Assembly (NCBI GenBank): GCA_963824085.1
Contig: CAWGNT010000004.1
Coordinates: 1 to 64,000, forward strand
Direction: 5' to 3'
DNA: 64,000 bases
Origin: JARRNE01 sp963824085
GTDB taxonomy: Bacteria > Pseudomonadota > Gammaproteobacteria > Chromatiales > Chromatiaceae
In this document: in pieces, positions 36,984 to 46,263 of the stretch
Numbering within the stretch: position 1 is the first letter of the stretch
Layout of the letters: every line of letters starts with the position of its first letter
Program-made: the position numbers and the translations under genes
Notes under the pieces: model-generated
The model's input: the letters and a program-made list of their open reading frames with translations, nothing else
Told to the model about the DNA's origin: nothing
Databases searched by the model: none

Positions 36984-37985
36984 ATGATGGACGCGACGGC
37001 GGAAGGGCTTCTGCCCTGGCACACCTCAAGTTGGGACGCATTGCTTGCGGCCAGGGTCATTGGCCGTCTTCCCCATGCCTTGTTGGTTACTGGTCCCGCC
37101 GGCGTGGGCAAGCGGCGACTGATCGCCCACTTGGCGCACTCGCTTCTGTGCCCGCAGGCCGACGGTGAGGGAAATCCCTGCGGTCATTGCCGAGACTGCG
37201 CACTCTGGGCCGCCGGCACGCATCCTGACTACATCGCGATCGGACCAGACCCTGAGGGGCAGTCGGACGAGATCCGGGTTGACAGCGTGCGCCGGCTCGC
37301 GGAGGCCGATGCGCTGACTGCGCACCGAGGCAGGCAGAAGGTCATCGTGATCGATCCCGCGCACCGGATGAACACGGCGGCCGCCAACAGCCTCCTCAAG
37401 ACACTGGAGGAACCGTCCTCCGGGACGCTCTTGTGCTTGATCTGCGAGCAGCCGAGTGGGCTTCCAGCGACGGTGCGCAGCCGCTGCCAGCTCCTGCGGG
37501 TGCCGGTTCCCCGAGAGAGCGATGCGCTCGCATGGCTCACCCGATACGCGGAGCCTGCCGAGGCGCCGAAGTTGCTTGGCCTGGCGCACGGCGCGCCGCT
37601 TCGGGCGCTTGCCCTTGCGGAGAGCGGGCAACTGGCCGTACGCGACGATCTCTTTTCCGGATTTGCCGCTGTCGGTCACGGAAAGCGTGATCCCATCGCC
37701 GAGGCAGCCGGTTGGAACCGGCACGAGCCAGCGATATTATTGGACTGGTTGAGCGGCTGGATCAGTGATGTCTTGCGACTGACGAGCGGTCACGCCGCAC
37801 CCAGGCTCATAAACACGGACAAGGTCGACGATTTGGGCGCGCTGGCGGGCAGGATCGATCCGCAGTCCTGCCATCAGCTCCTGCGGAATATCTTGCGCGC
37901 CAAAGCTGCGGAGGGGGGTACCCTCAATCGGCTGCTCCTTTACGAGTCGCTCCTCGTGGAATGGATGCGGGTCGCCGCCGGTTGA
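36984..37985 (+). CDS. holB: DNA polymerase III delta' subunit
   Basis: A clamp-loader subunit of about 333 aa. The modified P-loop GPAGVGKRR is near 37-45, the zinc site is C56, C66, C69 and C72 (CGHCRDC), and the LLKTLEEPS sensor region is near 140. I use the ATG at 36,984; an ATG three bases later or a TTG at 36,972 are alternatives, as no strong ribosome binding site decides. The tmk-holB-pilZ order is conserved. Confidence 0.94.
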   Translation: MMDATAEGLLPWHTSSWDALLAARVIGRLPHALLVTGPAGVGKRRLIAHLAHSLLCPQADGEGNPCGHCRDCALWAAGTHPDYIAIGPDPEGQSDEIRVDSVRRLAEADALTAHRGRQKVIVIDPAHRMNTAAANSLLKTLEEPSSGTLLCLICEQPSGLPATVRSRCQLLRVPVPRESDALAWLTRYAEPAEAPKLLGLAHGAPLRALALAESGQLAVRDDLFSGFAAVGHGKRDPIAEAAGWNRHEPAILLDWLSGWISDVLRLTSGHAAPRLINTDKVDDLGALAGRIDPQSCHQLLRNILRAKAAEGGTLNRLLLYESLLVEWMRVAAG

Positions 37986-38199
37986 TTGGCGTGGGGGACG
38001 CGCGGGGCGCCCGCGCGGCTTGACGAAGCGCTGAATAGTCCATCCGGGATTTTTCGGCGCACGGCATCCGACAAGCGTGGTTAGCGGGTGCCTTCATCTT
38101 CAGCGCCATGCAGGTGCTGCAGATGGCGGGGCGTCCGGCCCCGCGGGAGACGCTGACTGTACAGCCTTCCCCTAACGGAAAGAACGGGTAGGAAAGAGA

Positions 38200-38556
38200 A
38201 TGGATCCCGGAGTGCTCGGCGGGCGACAGCGCATCCTCAGCTTTGTCATCAAGGACAAGAACGCGCTCTACGCCGCCTACATGCCCTTTGTCAAGAACGG
38301 TGGCCTGTTCATCCCGACGACCAAACGCTACGAGATCGGAGATGAGCTGTTCCTGCTCCTGCGGCTCATGGACGAACCGGAGCGCCTCCCCGTGGCCGGT
38401 AAGGTGGTATGGGTGACGCCTCCGGGCGCAGAGGGGAATCGCGCAGTGGGAGTTGGCGTCCAGTTCAGCGATCAGGACAAGGGCGCCGCCCGGCGCAAGA
38501 TCGAGGACTACCTCGCCGGTATGCTGACCTCGGACCGACCGACCCACACCATGTAG
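38200..38556 (+). CDS. PilZ-domain protein
   Basis: A 118-aa PilZ protein of the type found beside holB and needed for type IV pilus assembly in Pseudomonas. The C-terminal domain pattern FLLLRLMDEPERLPVAGKVV and GVGVQFSDQD is clear. The N-terminal RxxxR/DxSxxG cyclic-di-GMP pattern is not evident, as in PilZ itself, so it may not bind the nucleotide. tatD should follow directly, and its 5' end does so 100 bases later. Confidence 0.9.
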   Translation: MDPGVLGGRQRILSFVIKDKNALYAAYMPFVKNGGLFIPTTKRYEIGDELFLLLRLMDEPERLPVAGKVVWVTPPGAEGNRAVGVGVQFSDQDKGAARRKIEDYLAGMLTSDRPTHTM

Positions 38557-38655
38557 AGGACGCGCCGGCGCCGTCGCGTGCCCCGCCTCCTCTCGCCTGG
38601 CGCCCGCTCGATCAGGGGAATGACCGCCAATGCTTGCGAACGACGCCCACCGATC

Positions 38656-38727
38656 ATGCTTGTGGATAGCCACTGCCACCTCGACAGTTTACAACCCGCA
38701 CAAAGCCACAATTCCCTCCAGTTATAA
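38656..38727 (+). pseudogene. Stranded 5' end of tatD at the left island boundary
   Basis: An ATG at 38,656 opens MLVDSHCHLD, the metal-binding N-terminus of TatD, in the place after holB-pilZ where tatD belongs. After 10 codons the sequence leaves tatD and runs into a stop at 38,725-38,727. The continuation of the gene is 17.4 kb away at 56,043, past the island. Confidence 0.85.
38657..38685. repeat. Left 29-bp direct repeat of the tatD island (attL-like)
   Basis: Bases 38,657-38,685 are identical to 56,014-56,042, beginning TGCTTGTGGATAGCC and ending CACCTCGAC. The repeat encodes LVDSHCHLD of TatD. Flanks diverge at once on both sides, as expected for site-specific recombination cores. Confidence 0.85.
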
Positions 38728-38787
38728 ATAATGACAACCCATAGTTAGAGGCGTGTCGAGAAATCCGGGGCGTCCAACTGTGCAGGG

Positions 38788-39691
38788 TTGTATCGCCTCG
38801 GGTTTACACTGATCGAAAGCGCCGGAGTTCCTCTGTTCACGTCACCAGGAATCGACGAATGCGGTACCTCAAAAGAGGTTTGGGAGAAGGCAAAGCGACT
38901 CCGTGCAGCACTCACCGGTCCCGCGAAGATTGATCCGCACTTCGCATTGGGGGGGTGTTATAGATTACTCTGGCGCAACTCCAGCGCGTCACGTTTTCCT
39001 GGAGGCCAAAACTATAGTTGCCAAGGCATCTTTTGGTGGTAGCCTAACCATTTCTTCACCCCAGGGACTATCCGACGAGGAGCGCGAGAGATGGGAAAAC
39101 AAACAAGCGGAGGCGGAGTATCAGGCGAAACTGGAGGCCCAACTGGCGCGGCTCGAACCAGCGTATCGGGATGAGACGGCAGCAAAAGTTCTCGAACTGA
39201 TGAAGACCGAGAATCCGTCGGGAGCAGATGTCTTCAAGATCTACGAGCTAATGGCGGGGCCTAAGCGAAAGCACCAAGCTTTCAACAAGCAATTCGGGAT
39301 AGAAGAGCGGGAATTCAAGCGCTTTACAGATGCAGTTTATAACCCGCTAGTTACCGAAGACTGGGCTCGACACGGATATCAGGACCGTCCGAAGACAAGT
39401 AACCCGATGTCCACCGACTTGCTAAGAGCTGGCTGGAACATATTCGTAGGGCGAAGACCACATGAACACGGGGTTCGCCGGTGTAGCGACAAGCCCACAC
39501 GGCAGCCGAGTTTTCCGAGGCGGCCAGGAAATCGAAGAAGGGGAAACAGGATGAGGGTGGGCTGCGGGGCCGTGGCTGCAGCCCTGACTATGCGCCCGAG
39601 CATTAAGCGCTGGGAGAATATGGTCCGGCAGCGTGGACTGGGGGTCACGTGGTGCTCCATGCGTAGGTCGGTGCAGCTGGACGAAAACTAG
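38788..39691 (+). pseudogene. Hypothetical island protein, split by a frameshift in a G run
   Basis: Two frames join into one plausible protein. The first (from 38,788) reads CGTSKEVWEKAKRLRAALTG and PAKIDPHFALGG. The second continues VIDYSGATPARHVFLEAKTI, then a charged helical region (DEERERWENKQAEAEYQAKL) and KTENPSGADVFKIYELMAGP. The switch falls at seven G (38,949-38,955) where six would keep the frame. No family recognised. The start is unsure because the ribosome binding site is weak, and the last 60 residues look less protein-like. Confidence 0.45.
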
Positions 39692-39954
39692 GTCGCAGCC
39701 GTGCGGGACTGGTGCGAAACCGCCTAGCTTCGCGCGAGAGCGACGCCTGAGCGCTTTGCGGTGGATCGGCCACTCTGATGACGAGCGACAGCTCAATCAC
39801 CGGCATCCCCCCCAACACTGTTACAGGACTGTGATGGTAACCCGGCTCGTGAGCAGGTACTTTTGACGCTAAGCGAAACCGCCGGAATCTAAATCCGGTA
39901 GCACCCAGTCATCCGCGCAAATGGCACCTGCACAGTTCAAGAGGAGGAAGGAAC
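39692..39954. other. Intergenic, nothing firm
   Basis: The stretch contains a small CCGGA/TCCGG hairpin at 39,882-39,898 with a 7-nt loop, and an inverted GCAGGT/ACCTGC pair around it. It is not a tRNA. No gene is evident. Confidence 0.4.
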
Positions 39955-40119
39955 ATGATCCGTCAATTCCTCACGAACGCCTTCTATGCCCTGGTCATCT
40001 TGGTCGCCGTCGTAGGCCCTCCGTTGCTAATGTCTGAGTTGGCCGACCACTCGAACCACCATTCCACTAACGAAAAAGTATTATCCTCGGACGGCTGCCC
40101 TTCCGCGGTTTCCTGCTGA
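39955..40119 (+). CDS. 54-aa membrane or secreted small protein
   Basis: A very strong ribosome binding site (GAGGAGGAAGG, 4 bases before the ATG) leads into a 54-codon ORF. The N-terminus MIRQFLTNAFYALVILVAVV is a membrane helix or signal sequence. It is followed by LLMSELADHSNHHSTNEK and two Cys near the end. No family recognised. Small hydrophobic island proteins can be toxins or membrane regulators; function here is unknown. Confidence 0.5.
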   Translation: MIRQFLTNAFYALVILVAVVGPPLLMSELADHSNHHSTNEKVLSSDGCPSAVSC

Positions 40120-40428
40120 CCGCCGTCGCAGGTTCTCGACCTGCTATCCGTTCCCACCCCTGCTTCGGTCTTTCAGTTCCGCTACGCACACGAGGTACGC
40201 TTTGCGTGGTGATTCGATAAGCGGAAATCTGCCCCAACCGCAAGGTCAACCGCCTAATTTTGGAGTGCCGGATCTACCCCCGAGACGTTGTGAAATGTGG
40301 GATCACTGGCGGTAGTTCGCATTACAATCACCCCGCGGCCAACGCATTGATCTTGTTGATGTCAGCGCAACTGCTGAGCAGTTGAAATCAGCGCCTTTCG
40401 GGTGAGCCGCGCCCGCGACAATTTCCTA
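40120..40428. other. Intergenic, nothing recognised
   Basis: These 309 bases are less GC-rich than the core genome and show no ORF with a ribosome binding site. They separate the rightward left-end genes from the end of the leftward restriction operon, so terminators are expected but none with a clear T-run is seen. Confidence 0.4.
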
Positions 40429-40557
40429 TTACCGACGGACGGTTAAATCCAGATACCGCATCAGGGGCTCCTGGTCTTCCGGTTCCTCCTGGTTGAGCAA
40501 CCATCCCACCCGGTCGCAGAGTTTGCTGAGCGCCCTTTCGCGGCCCTCGTAGCTCAT
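40429..40557 (-). CDS. 42-aa ORF at the end of the restriction operon
   Basis: An ATG at 40,557, five bases after AGGGG-type purines, opens a charged 42-aa peptide (MSYEGRERALSKLCDRVGWL, then an acidic NQEEPEDQEP stretch). It starts 50 bases after the metallopeptidase stop on the same strand. Composition looks like a real small soluble protein. No family recognised. Confidence 0.45.
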   Translation of the reverse strand: MSYEGRERALSKLCDRVGWLLNQEEPEDQEPLMRYLDLTVRR

Positions 40558-40607
40558 CCCCTAGTTCCTCAACCGATGCATGGAAAGCCCTGGTACTGCT
40601 TCCCCGT

Positions 40608-41318
40608 TCACAGCACAACATGCAGCCCACCATGCTCGGCCAGCCAACTCTTGCGCTGCTCGTACTCAGGCAGTGCCCGCTCCACCCGTCGCCAGAATTC
40701 GGGGGTGTGGTTGGGCTCCCTGAGATGCGCCAGCTCATGGACGATGACGTAGTCCACCACGCTGGCGGGCAGCAGGATGGTGGCCCAGTGGAAGTTGAGG
40801 TTCCCAGCCTTCCCGCATGAGCCCCAGCGGAATCCAAGGTCGCGTACATCGACACCCTTGGGCTGTAGACCCATCCGGGATGTCCAGCCTCTCAGTCGGT
40901 GCTGGAGCCAGGTCCTGGCATGGTCGGTGTACCAGGAGATGAAGTGCTCACGCCCCTGCGGAGCCAGGGATCGGAGTAACTTGAACCGGCCCGCCTCCAA
41001 CTTGAGGGGCACGTCCTGGTCGTCCACCAATAGCAGGCGATAGCTTCTGCCGAGATACGGGAATCCCTCCCCGCTGACGAACTCCTTAGTTTCCAGGGGC
41101 TGCTGCAGGCTCTCCTTCTCGGCCATCTTGGCATAGAGCCAGAAGCGCTTCTCCCGGACAAAGTCAGTTAGCCTTTCCTGCCCCACCTCGGGGGGTGCGG
41201 CGATGATGAGGTCACCGGCCCGGTCCAGGGTGATCTCCAGGGTCTTACGCCGGGGGCTGCGGCGGACCTCGAACGTCAGCTCATCGACGGTGAGGGTCTC
41301 CATGGCCAGGGCTTCCAT
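40608..41318 (-). CDS. YgjP-type metal-dependent peptidase (M48/DUF45)
   Basis: A 236-aa protein of the YgjP family (SprT-like zincin). The zinc site HELAHLREPNHTPEFW near residue 187 gives HExxH with a downstream His. The N-terminal half is beta-rich (RRSPRRKTLEITLDRAGDLI). Its start overlaps the hsdR stop (TGATG). YgjP-type genes are a common passenger directly after hsdR in type I restriction operons; role in the system is unknown. Confidence 0.88.
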   Translation of the reverse strand: MEALAMETLTVDELTFEVRRSPRRKTLEITLDRAGDLIIAAPPEVGQERLTDFVREKRFWLYAKMAEKESLQQPLETKEFVSGEGFPYLGRSYRLLLVDDQDVPLKLEAGRFKLLRSLAPQGREHFISWYTDHARTWLQHRLRGWTSRMGLQPKGVDVRDLGFRWGSCGKAGNLNFHWATILLPASVVDYVIVHELAHLREPNHTPEFWRRVERALPEYEQRKSWLAEHGGLHVVL

Positions 41319-44300
41319 CAGTTCACCAACCGGTGATGGTTGGCCTTGGCCAGCTCCATCAGCCTGTCAGCCACGGGCTCGATGCGCTCCCACGGGACCA
41401 CTGACCGCATGGGGTCGTCCAAGAGCTGAACTATCCAGCCGCGTAGTCCTTCCTGGGCTGGAGCCCGCCTCCAGAAGCCGACAATGGCAATCTCCTGCTG
41501 GATGTGGTCCACCAGCTCCACGGTGAGGGTACAGAGCTTGTTCAACGCCTCACCTTCGAGCTTCCCGTCTCCAACAGTCTCCTGCTTGAGGAGATCGAAG
41601 AAGGGGGCCTGGGTCTCAGGGTCCAGCCCGGTGGTGTCATCTTGCTGGCGGCCCTGCCTGGCCTCCTCAACCAGCTTCTTCAGGGCCTCGGCCAGCTCCT
41701 CCCAACGGCCCTCGAATTCCTTGAGAATGCCCTTCAGACGCTCAGAGAGCTTCTCGTAGTGGGTGGGATCCTCCTCTAGGTGCTTACGGATGTGGTAGCG
41801 CAGGGCATGCTCCATCTCACTGGCCTTGGCCCTGGGGGAACGCTCCTGCTCGACATGCTCATCGAACTTGGCTGAGGTGATCTCGATGGGCGGTATCCTG
41901 GGATCGATTCCCAGGGAGATGATGTGCTCGTCGATGAGCCTGCGGACCTTCTCCCCTACCTCCTTGCCAATCAGCCGCTCATCGCTACGGTAACGATTGC
42001 GGGCCTTGGCCTGAATGTGGGTGAGGGTCTTGGCATCGTTGACAAAAGGCAGTGCCTCGGGGCGGGGAAGGACCAGGTCGAGGGTCGTCAGGAACTGCCT
42101 GAGCTTGACGTGGAACTCAGCCCGCAGCTTCTCGTCCCGAAGTAGCTGGACACAGGACTCGATATCGGAGATGTCGGCGTTTCTCGAAGTGAACAGGTCC
42201 AGGGTCCGCTGGTGACGGTCCCTGAGCTTGGGGATCTCATCGGCCAGGCTCTGGAGCGCTCCCTCAACATCCTCGGCGCTGTAGGCGGCCAGGGCCTCCT
42301 TTAGGTGGCGGGCCACCCCGTAGTAGTCCACCACGATGCCGAAGCCCTTCTCCGCCCCACCATGGGCATAGGTCCGGTTGACCCGGGCGATGGCCTGAAG
42401 CAGCTCGGCCTCCTTGATATGGCGGTCAAGGTAGAGCACCTGCTCCACTGGGGCATCGAAGCCCGTGAGGAGCATGGACTTCACGATGAGGAAGGCCAGG
42501 GGGTCGGCCTTGTTCCCCCCACTGTCATCCGAGCCAATTCTGTTGGGACCGTCGGCGAAGAGGGGCTTCTTGAAGCGGGTGATGCGGCTATCGATCTTTG
42601 AGCGAGTGGTCCACTCACCCTGGGGGTCCACGGTGTCGTTGTGCTGCCCGGAGATGACTGGGGCGAACTCCAGGGCCTGGATGGTCGGCAGGAAGCGGTT
42701 TGCCCGCACCAGGAATGCCTTATCGGCTGGAAGCTGGTTGACCGCATCATCGTCCAGCTCCAGCAGCTGGGGATGAATCCCCCGGATGTCCGCCACCAGC
42801 CCGTCCCGGGCCTCCTGCAGGGCCTCGTAGTAGCGGATGGTCGCCCGGCGGCTCACGGCCACCAGCTGGGCTTTGAAGCCATTGGGGAGGATGTTCTCCA
42901 CATAGTGGCGCAGGATGTTCCGGGCCTTGGCCTTGATGAGCCTCTCCGCCTCCATGACGTGGCCCTTGGTGGCGTACTTCTGCTTGATGGTCTCCAGCTC
43001 CTCCTGGGAGCGGTCCACCAGCATATCCTCGAACACCTCATCCAATTCCCGGCCATCTTCCACCGCCGCCCCGGTGGTGCGGCCTTCGTAGAGGATGGGT
43101 ACCGTGGAGCCGTCGGCCTCCGACTGCCGGATGGTGTAGCGGTCGATGAACTCGCCGAAAATCCTGATGGTCTGCCCCTTCTCCCGCATGATGATGGGGG
43201 TCCCGGTGAAGCCGATCTTCACGCAGTTGGGCAGTGCCCGCATCAGGTTGGCGTGGGCGGTACTGGTATGGCTGCGGTGGGCCTCGTCCACCAGCACCAG
43301 GATGTCTTGGTCGGTGTTCAGCTCGGGCAGCGGTTCCGTCTTTGTCGGTGTCTTGCCGTGGATGGGGTAGACGTTGGACGGCTCGGCGACCATGGGCAGG
43401 TCGTCCTTCCAGTCGGCACCCGAATCGTCTTCAGTCTCGTCCTCATCCAGGGTGTCGCCCTGGTATTTCTGAATCATGGCAAAGACCAGGTCCTTGCCCT
43501 TGAGCCTGAGTGTCTCCTGGAGCACCACGTGGCTGGGCACCGTCTTGAGACCCCGCTGCTCAGGTCTCACGATGGTCAGGACTTCGCCGGTCAGGGCCGC
43601 AGTGTCGGCCAGCTGCTTCTCCAGGTCCCGCCGGTCGGTCACCACCACGACCTTGAAGCGGGTGAGGGTGGGGTCAGAGCGCATCTTGCGGATGAGGAAG
43701 ACCATGGTGAGGCTTTTCCCGCTCCCCTGGGTGTGCCAGATGATGCCGCCCCGGCGGTCCTGCTCCCCATCCTCAAGGCGGGTCTTGCCAGTGAGCATCC
43801 GCTGCACGGCCAGCTGCACAGCCCTGAACTGCTGGTAGCGGCAGACAATCTTCACCGTCCGCCCCCCGGCCTCCATGAAGAGGGTGAAGTGGCGGATGAT
43901 GTCCAGGAGGTGGGCAGGGCGGAGCATCCCTGCCACCAGCTTCTCCTGGCTGGTCAGTGCCTGGCCTGGCTTACCCAGCTCATTGGCCACCTCGGCCATG
44001 GGGGTCGGGCTGGTGTCCTTCCATTCCAGGAAGTGCACAGCGAGGGAGGAGAAGGTGCCCACCCGGGCCTGCTCCCCGCAGGTAGCAACCAGGAACTGGG
44101 CATAGCGGAAGAGCTGTTCATTGCCCTCATCGAAGTCCACCACGCCCAGGGCCTTACGGCGATTGGCGTAGCGCTGGAGCTGGTTGACGGCATCCTCCAC
44201 GGGGGTGGCGACATAGGGGCTCTTGGCCTCGACCACCACGAGCGGGATGCCGTTGACGAAGAGCACCAGGTCCGGGGCAATGAACTGTTTGGCCTGCCCC

Positions 44301-44728
44301 GTGGGGCAGTCCAGTCGGAGCTGGTTGATGACCCGGAAGCGGTTGTTCTCCGGGTGGTCCCAGTCGATGAAATGAACGGTGCGCCCCCGGCCTTGCTCCC
44401 AGCCTTCCACCCCATCGACCACGGTACCCTTGACGAGCAGCTCCGTGGCCTTCTGGTTGGCTTCCAGCAGCTTGGCGGTGCCGAGGCGTTGCAGGGCGTT
44501 GACGGCCTGCATGATGCGGCCCTCGTCGAGCCAGGGATTGCCCTCCGGGTCCAGGTTGATCCGGTACAGGGTCTCCTTCAGGTCGTCGAGCAGCACGACC
44601 TCGCGGAAGGAGGTCCGGCTGGTCAGGCTCGGGTCTTCGAGGCTACCGGGCGTGTGCTCCCAGCCCATGAGGACGAGCTGGTCGATGAAGGGCTGCTCGA
44701 CCTCGGTGAGCTCGGGGCCGGCGGCCAT
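41318..44728 (-). CDS. hsdR: Type I restriction enzyme, R subunit
   Basis: An intact 1136-aa motor and nuclease subunit. The N-terminal PD-(D/E)xK nuclease includes PDLVLFVNGIPLVVVEAKSP (about 160-180). The helicase has Walker A TQGSGKSLT near 335, DEAHRSH near 492 and FTGTP near 516. A helical C-terminus of about 300 residues contacts the methylase. HsdR cuts only together with HsdM and HsdS, which are both broken here. It starts 1 base after the 310-aa cassette protein. Its first 34 codons are repeated in diverged form at 46,964. Confidence 0.94.
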   Translation of the reverse strand: MAAGPELTEVEQPFIDQLVLMGWEHTPGSLEDPSLTSRTSFREVVLLDDLKETLYRINLDPEGNPWLDEGRIMQAVNALQRLGTAKLLEANQKATELLVKGTVVDGVEGWEQGRGRTVHFIDWDHPENNRFRVINQLRLDCPTGQAKQFIAPDLVLFVNGIPLVVVEAKSPYVATPVEDAVNQLQRYANRRKALGVVDFDEGNEQLFRYAQFLVATCGEQARVGTFSSLAVHFLEWKDTSPTPMAEVANELGKPGQALTSQEKLVAGMLRPAHLLDIIRHFTLFMEAGGRTVKIVCRYQQFRAVQLAVQRMLTGKTRLEDGEQDRRGGIIWHTQGSGKSLTMVFLIRKMRSDPTLTRFKVVVVTDRRDLEKQLADTAALTGEVLTIVRPEQRGLKTVPSHVVLQETLRLKGKDLVFAMIQKYQGDTLDEDETEDDSGADWKDDLPMVAEPSNVYPIHGKTPTKTEPLPELNTDQDILVLVDEAHRSHTSTAHANLMRALPNCVKIGFTGTPIIMREKGQTIRIFGEFIDRYTIRQSEADGSTVPILYEGRTTGAAVEDGRELDEVFEDMLVDRSQEELETIKQKYATKGHVMEAERLIKAKARNILRHYVENILPNGFKAQLVAVSRRATIRYYEALQEARDGLVADIRGIHPQLLELDDDAVNQLPADKAFLVRANRFLPTIQALEFAPVISGQHNDTVDPQGEWTTRSKIDSRITRFKKPLFADGPNRIGSDDSGGNKADPLAFLIVKSMLLTGFDAPVEQVLYLDRHIKEAELLQAIARVNRTYAHGGAEKGFGIVVDYYGVARHLKEALAAYSAEDVEGALQSLADEIPKLRDRHQRTLDLFTSRNADISDIESCVQLLRDEKLRAEFHVKLRQFLTTLDLVLPRPEALPFVNDAKTLTHIQAKARNRYRSDERLIGKEVGEKVRRLIDEHIISLGIDPRIPPIEITSAKFDEHVEQERSPRAKASEMEHALRYHIRKHLEEDPTHYEKLSERLKGILKEFEGRWEELAEALKKLVEEARQGRQQDDTTGLDPETQAPFFDLLKQETVGDGKLEGEALNKLCTLTVELVDHIQQEIAIVGFWRRAPAQEGLRGWIVQLLDDPMRSVVPWERIEPVADRLMELAKANHHRLVN

Positions 44729-44729
44729 C

Positions 44730-45662
44730 TCAGCCCTGTGCCTCTTCGGCCCCGGTCAGTATGAAGCGTCGATTCGTCCGAACCGAAATCACTCGAAAGG
44801 ACAGCGTAGCGTCCTTTCCCTCCCAGGTTGCCTTGAAGTCGCTCATATCCGGCACGGCACGATCGACTCTTCCCGATATCAGTCGCCCGTCCGAGAGCCG
44901 GCACTCGAACCGACGGGATTCAGGGAGGATGCCCAACAACATCCCGACGTGCTGCTCAGTATCCTCAGAGATGTCTTCGTCTCTGAGCGCATCGAGCACA
45001 CGCTGCACGTCGTCGCCCTCGTTCAGCCGCACCCGCCTGCCGTCGAACTCGGCCGCAAAACCGGCGCCCGCGTCCGACAGCACCTTGGCAAACGCCTGAA
45101 CTTTGGCGGCGGCTCGGGGGTGGATCTCGGCAACCACGTCCGAGACGCCCTCCTCATCCGAAACCGCGGCGTCCGCTAGAAGTGCAAAGGTCGTGGCGAT
45201 AGCCGAAACATAAGGGTCCGGCCCCTGATCCAGTCCTTCCAGCTCCAGTTGGGGCTCATCCGGCGTTGGCGGCGGTAGCTCCAACTCGAAGCCGAAAGAG
45301 CCCTGCGCGGTGTCGACAATGCGGAGAGAACGCCCAGTTCCAGGCAACCGACCGCGTCCCCTCAATGCCTCGGAGACCAGGCTGGCCGCGACGGTATCCG
45401 TCGCCTCGATGAAAGCCTTGAGCGCAGCCGATCCAAAACCCGCGTCGATCGAGCGTGTCCCCTCCACCGGCGCGCCGCGAAAGGTAATGGGCAACGATCT
45501 AGCCAATGGTCTCGCCTCCAGCTCGGCGAGCCGCTCGCGCGCCTGCGCGAGCCGCTCCTCGATACCGATCCGCTCGATGATGCGCTCCTCCGACAAGCTG
45601 CTCAGAAGCCCTTCGAGGGTCGTGACCTCGGAGCGCACGAAATCGCGTTCTTTACTGCTCAT
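44730..45662 (-). CDS. 310-aa coiled-coil protein of unknown function (cassette)
   Basis: Starts MSSKERDFVRSEV at 45,662, overlapping the nucleotidyltransferase stop by 11 bases. Residues 10-52 form a coiled coil (EERLAQARERLAELEARPLA). Then comes a conserved-looking block (PITFRGAPVEGTRSIDAGFG) and a helical segment with an acidic, Pro-rich link (ELPPPTPDEPQLELEGLD). The C-terminal half includes a beta-rich end (FECRLSDGRLISGRVDRAV). No domain recognised. Tight overlap with the nucleotidyltransferase suggests they act together, perhaps as effector and partner in a defence or toxin-antitoxin-like unit. Confidence 0.65.
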   Translation of the reverse strand: MSSKERDFVRSEVTTLEGLLSSLSEERIIERIGIEERLAQARERLAELEARPLARSLPITFRGAPVEGTRSIDAGFGSAALKAFIEATDTVAASLVSEALRGRGRLPGTGRSLRIVDTAQGSFGFELELPPPTPDEPQLELEGLDQGPDPYVSAIATTFALLADAAVSDEEGVSDVVAEIHPRAAAKVQAFAKVLSDAGAGFAAEFDGRRVRLNEGDDVQRVLDALRDEDISEDTEQHVGMLLGILPESRRFECRLSDGRLISGRVDRAVPDMSDFKATWEGKDATLSFRVISVRTNRRFILTGAEEAQG

Positions 45663-46257
45663 CGTTCGCCTCCCCGGTAGCCCCGCCGATATCTTGCCGA
45701 GCGAGCCATGCAGCCGCGTCCGCATCGTCGTCCGACAGTGAAAGCTCGACAAAGCCCTTCCATCTCTCGTCGTCGCGTCGATGGCTCCACATGGAGTACC
45801 AATAGGACACCCAACGGGCTTGCCCCGAATCGAACGCACGATCGGTCGCGACGACATAATGGTCAACTCGAAAGTGGGCCTTTGCCTCATGGGCGACAAA
45901 TAGGACCCGATGCGAGGCGACCAATTGTTGCTGCCTCGCCCGGTCTCCCAAGGGGATGAAGGTGACGACATCCACGTCGCCGGGCGCGCGGCCCCGAATG
46001 CCCTCGCAGTCCTCGGCGAAGCTACCGTCGATCCACTGGAAACCGTCCGCCAAACCGGCCGCGCGCAAAACGGCGCGTAGGGCAAACAAACCACGAAGGA
46101 TAGAGCGCCGTTCGCATGTCTGGCCCAGCCGCAGGCAGAAATCGAGCGACGAGGCAACATAGGGCGAGCGCTCTGGCGAGGTCGCCGCGGTGCCGGGACG
46201 GATTGGGGGCAAGGTGCCGTGGATGCTCCAATCTGGGATGCTGGGGGTGCTTGTCAT
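45652..46257 (-). CDS. DUF6932-like nucleotidyltransferase-fold protein (cassette)
   Basis: A 201-aa protein whose centre has the nucleotidyltransferase pattern: GS in WIDGSFAED (78-79), then D94 and D96 in APGDVDVVTF. This arrangement, and the C-terminal VDHYVVATDRAF and SYWYSMWSHRR regions, resemble DUF6932 proteins as I recall them. Related folds occur in AbiEii/MenT-type toxins and in nucleotide-based defence. It lies 6 bases after the pRiA4b-like gene and overlaps the 310-aa gene. Confidence 0.65.
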   Translation of the reverse strand: MTSTPSIPDWSIHGTLPPIRPGTAATSPERSPYVASSLDFCLRLGQTCERRSILRGLFALRAVLRAAGLADGFQWIDGSFAEDCEGIRGRAPGDVDVVTFIPLGDRARQQQLVASHRVLFVAHEAKAHFRVDHYVVATDRAFDSGQARWVSYWYSMWSHRRDDERWKGFVELSLSDDDADAAAWLARQDIGGATGEANDEQ

Positions 46258-46263
46258 TCAGGC

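Noticed and set aside
39853..39931. tRNA-like element: CCGGA/TCCGG arm with 7-nt loop (anticodon CUA on the plus strand, UAG on the minus) inside a GCAGGT/ACCTGC pair
   Set aside because: There is no D-arm and no T-arm with a TTC loop on either strand, so it is at best a chance hairpin or an old tRNA-Leu scrap.
42641..44764. 707-codon plus-strand frame
   Set aside because: It is antisense to hsdR, which has full motif support. Its His/Leu/Gly-rich composition is typical of a shadow frame.
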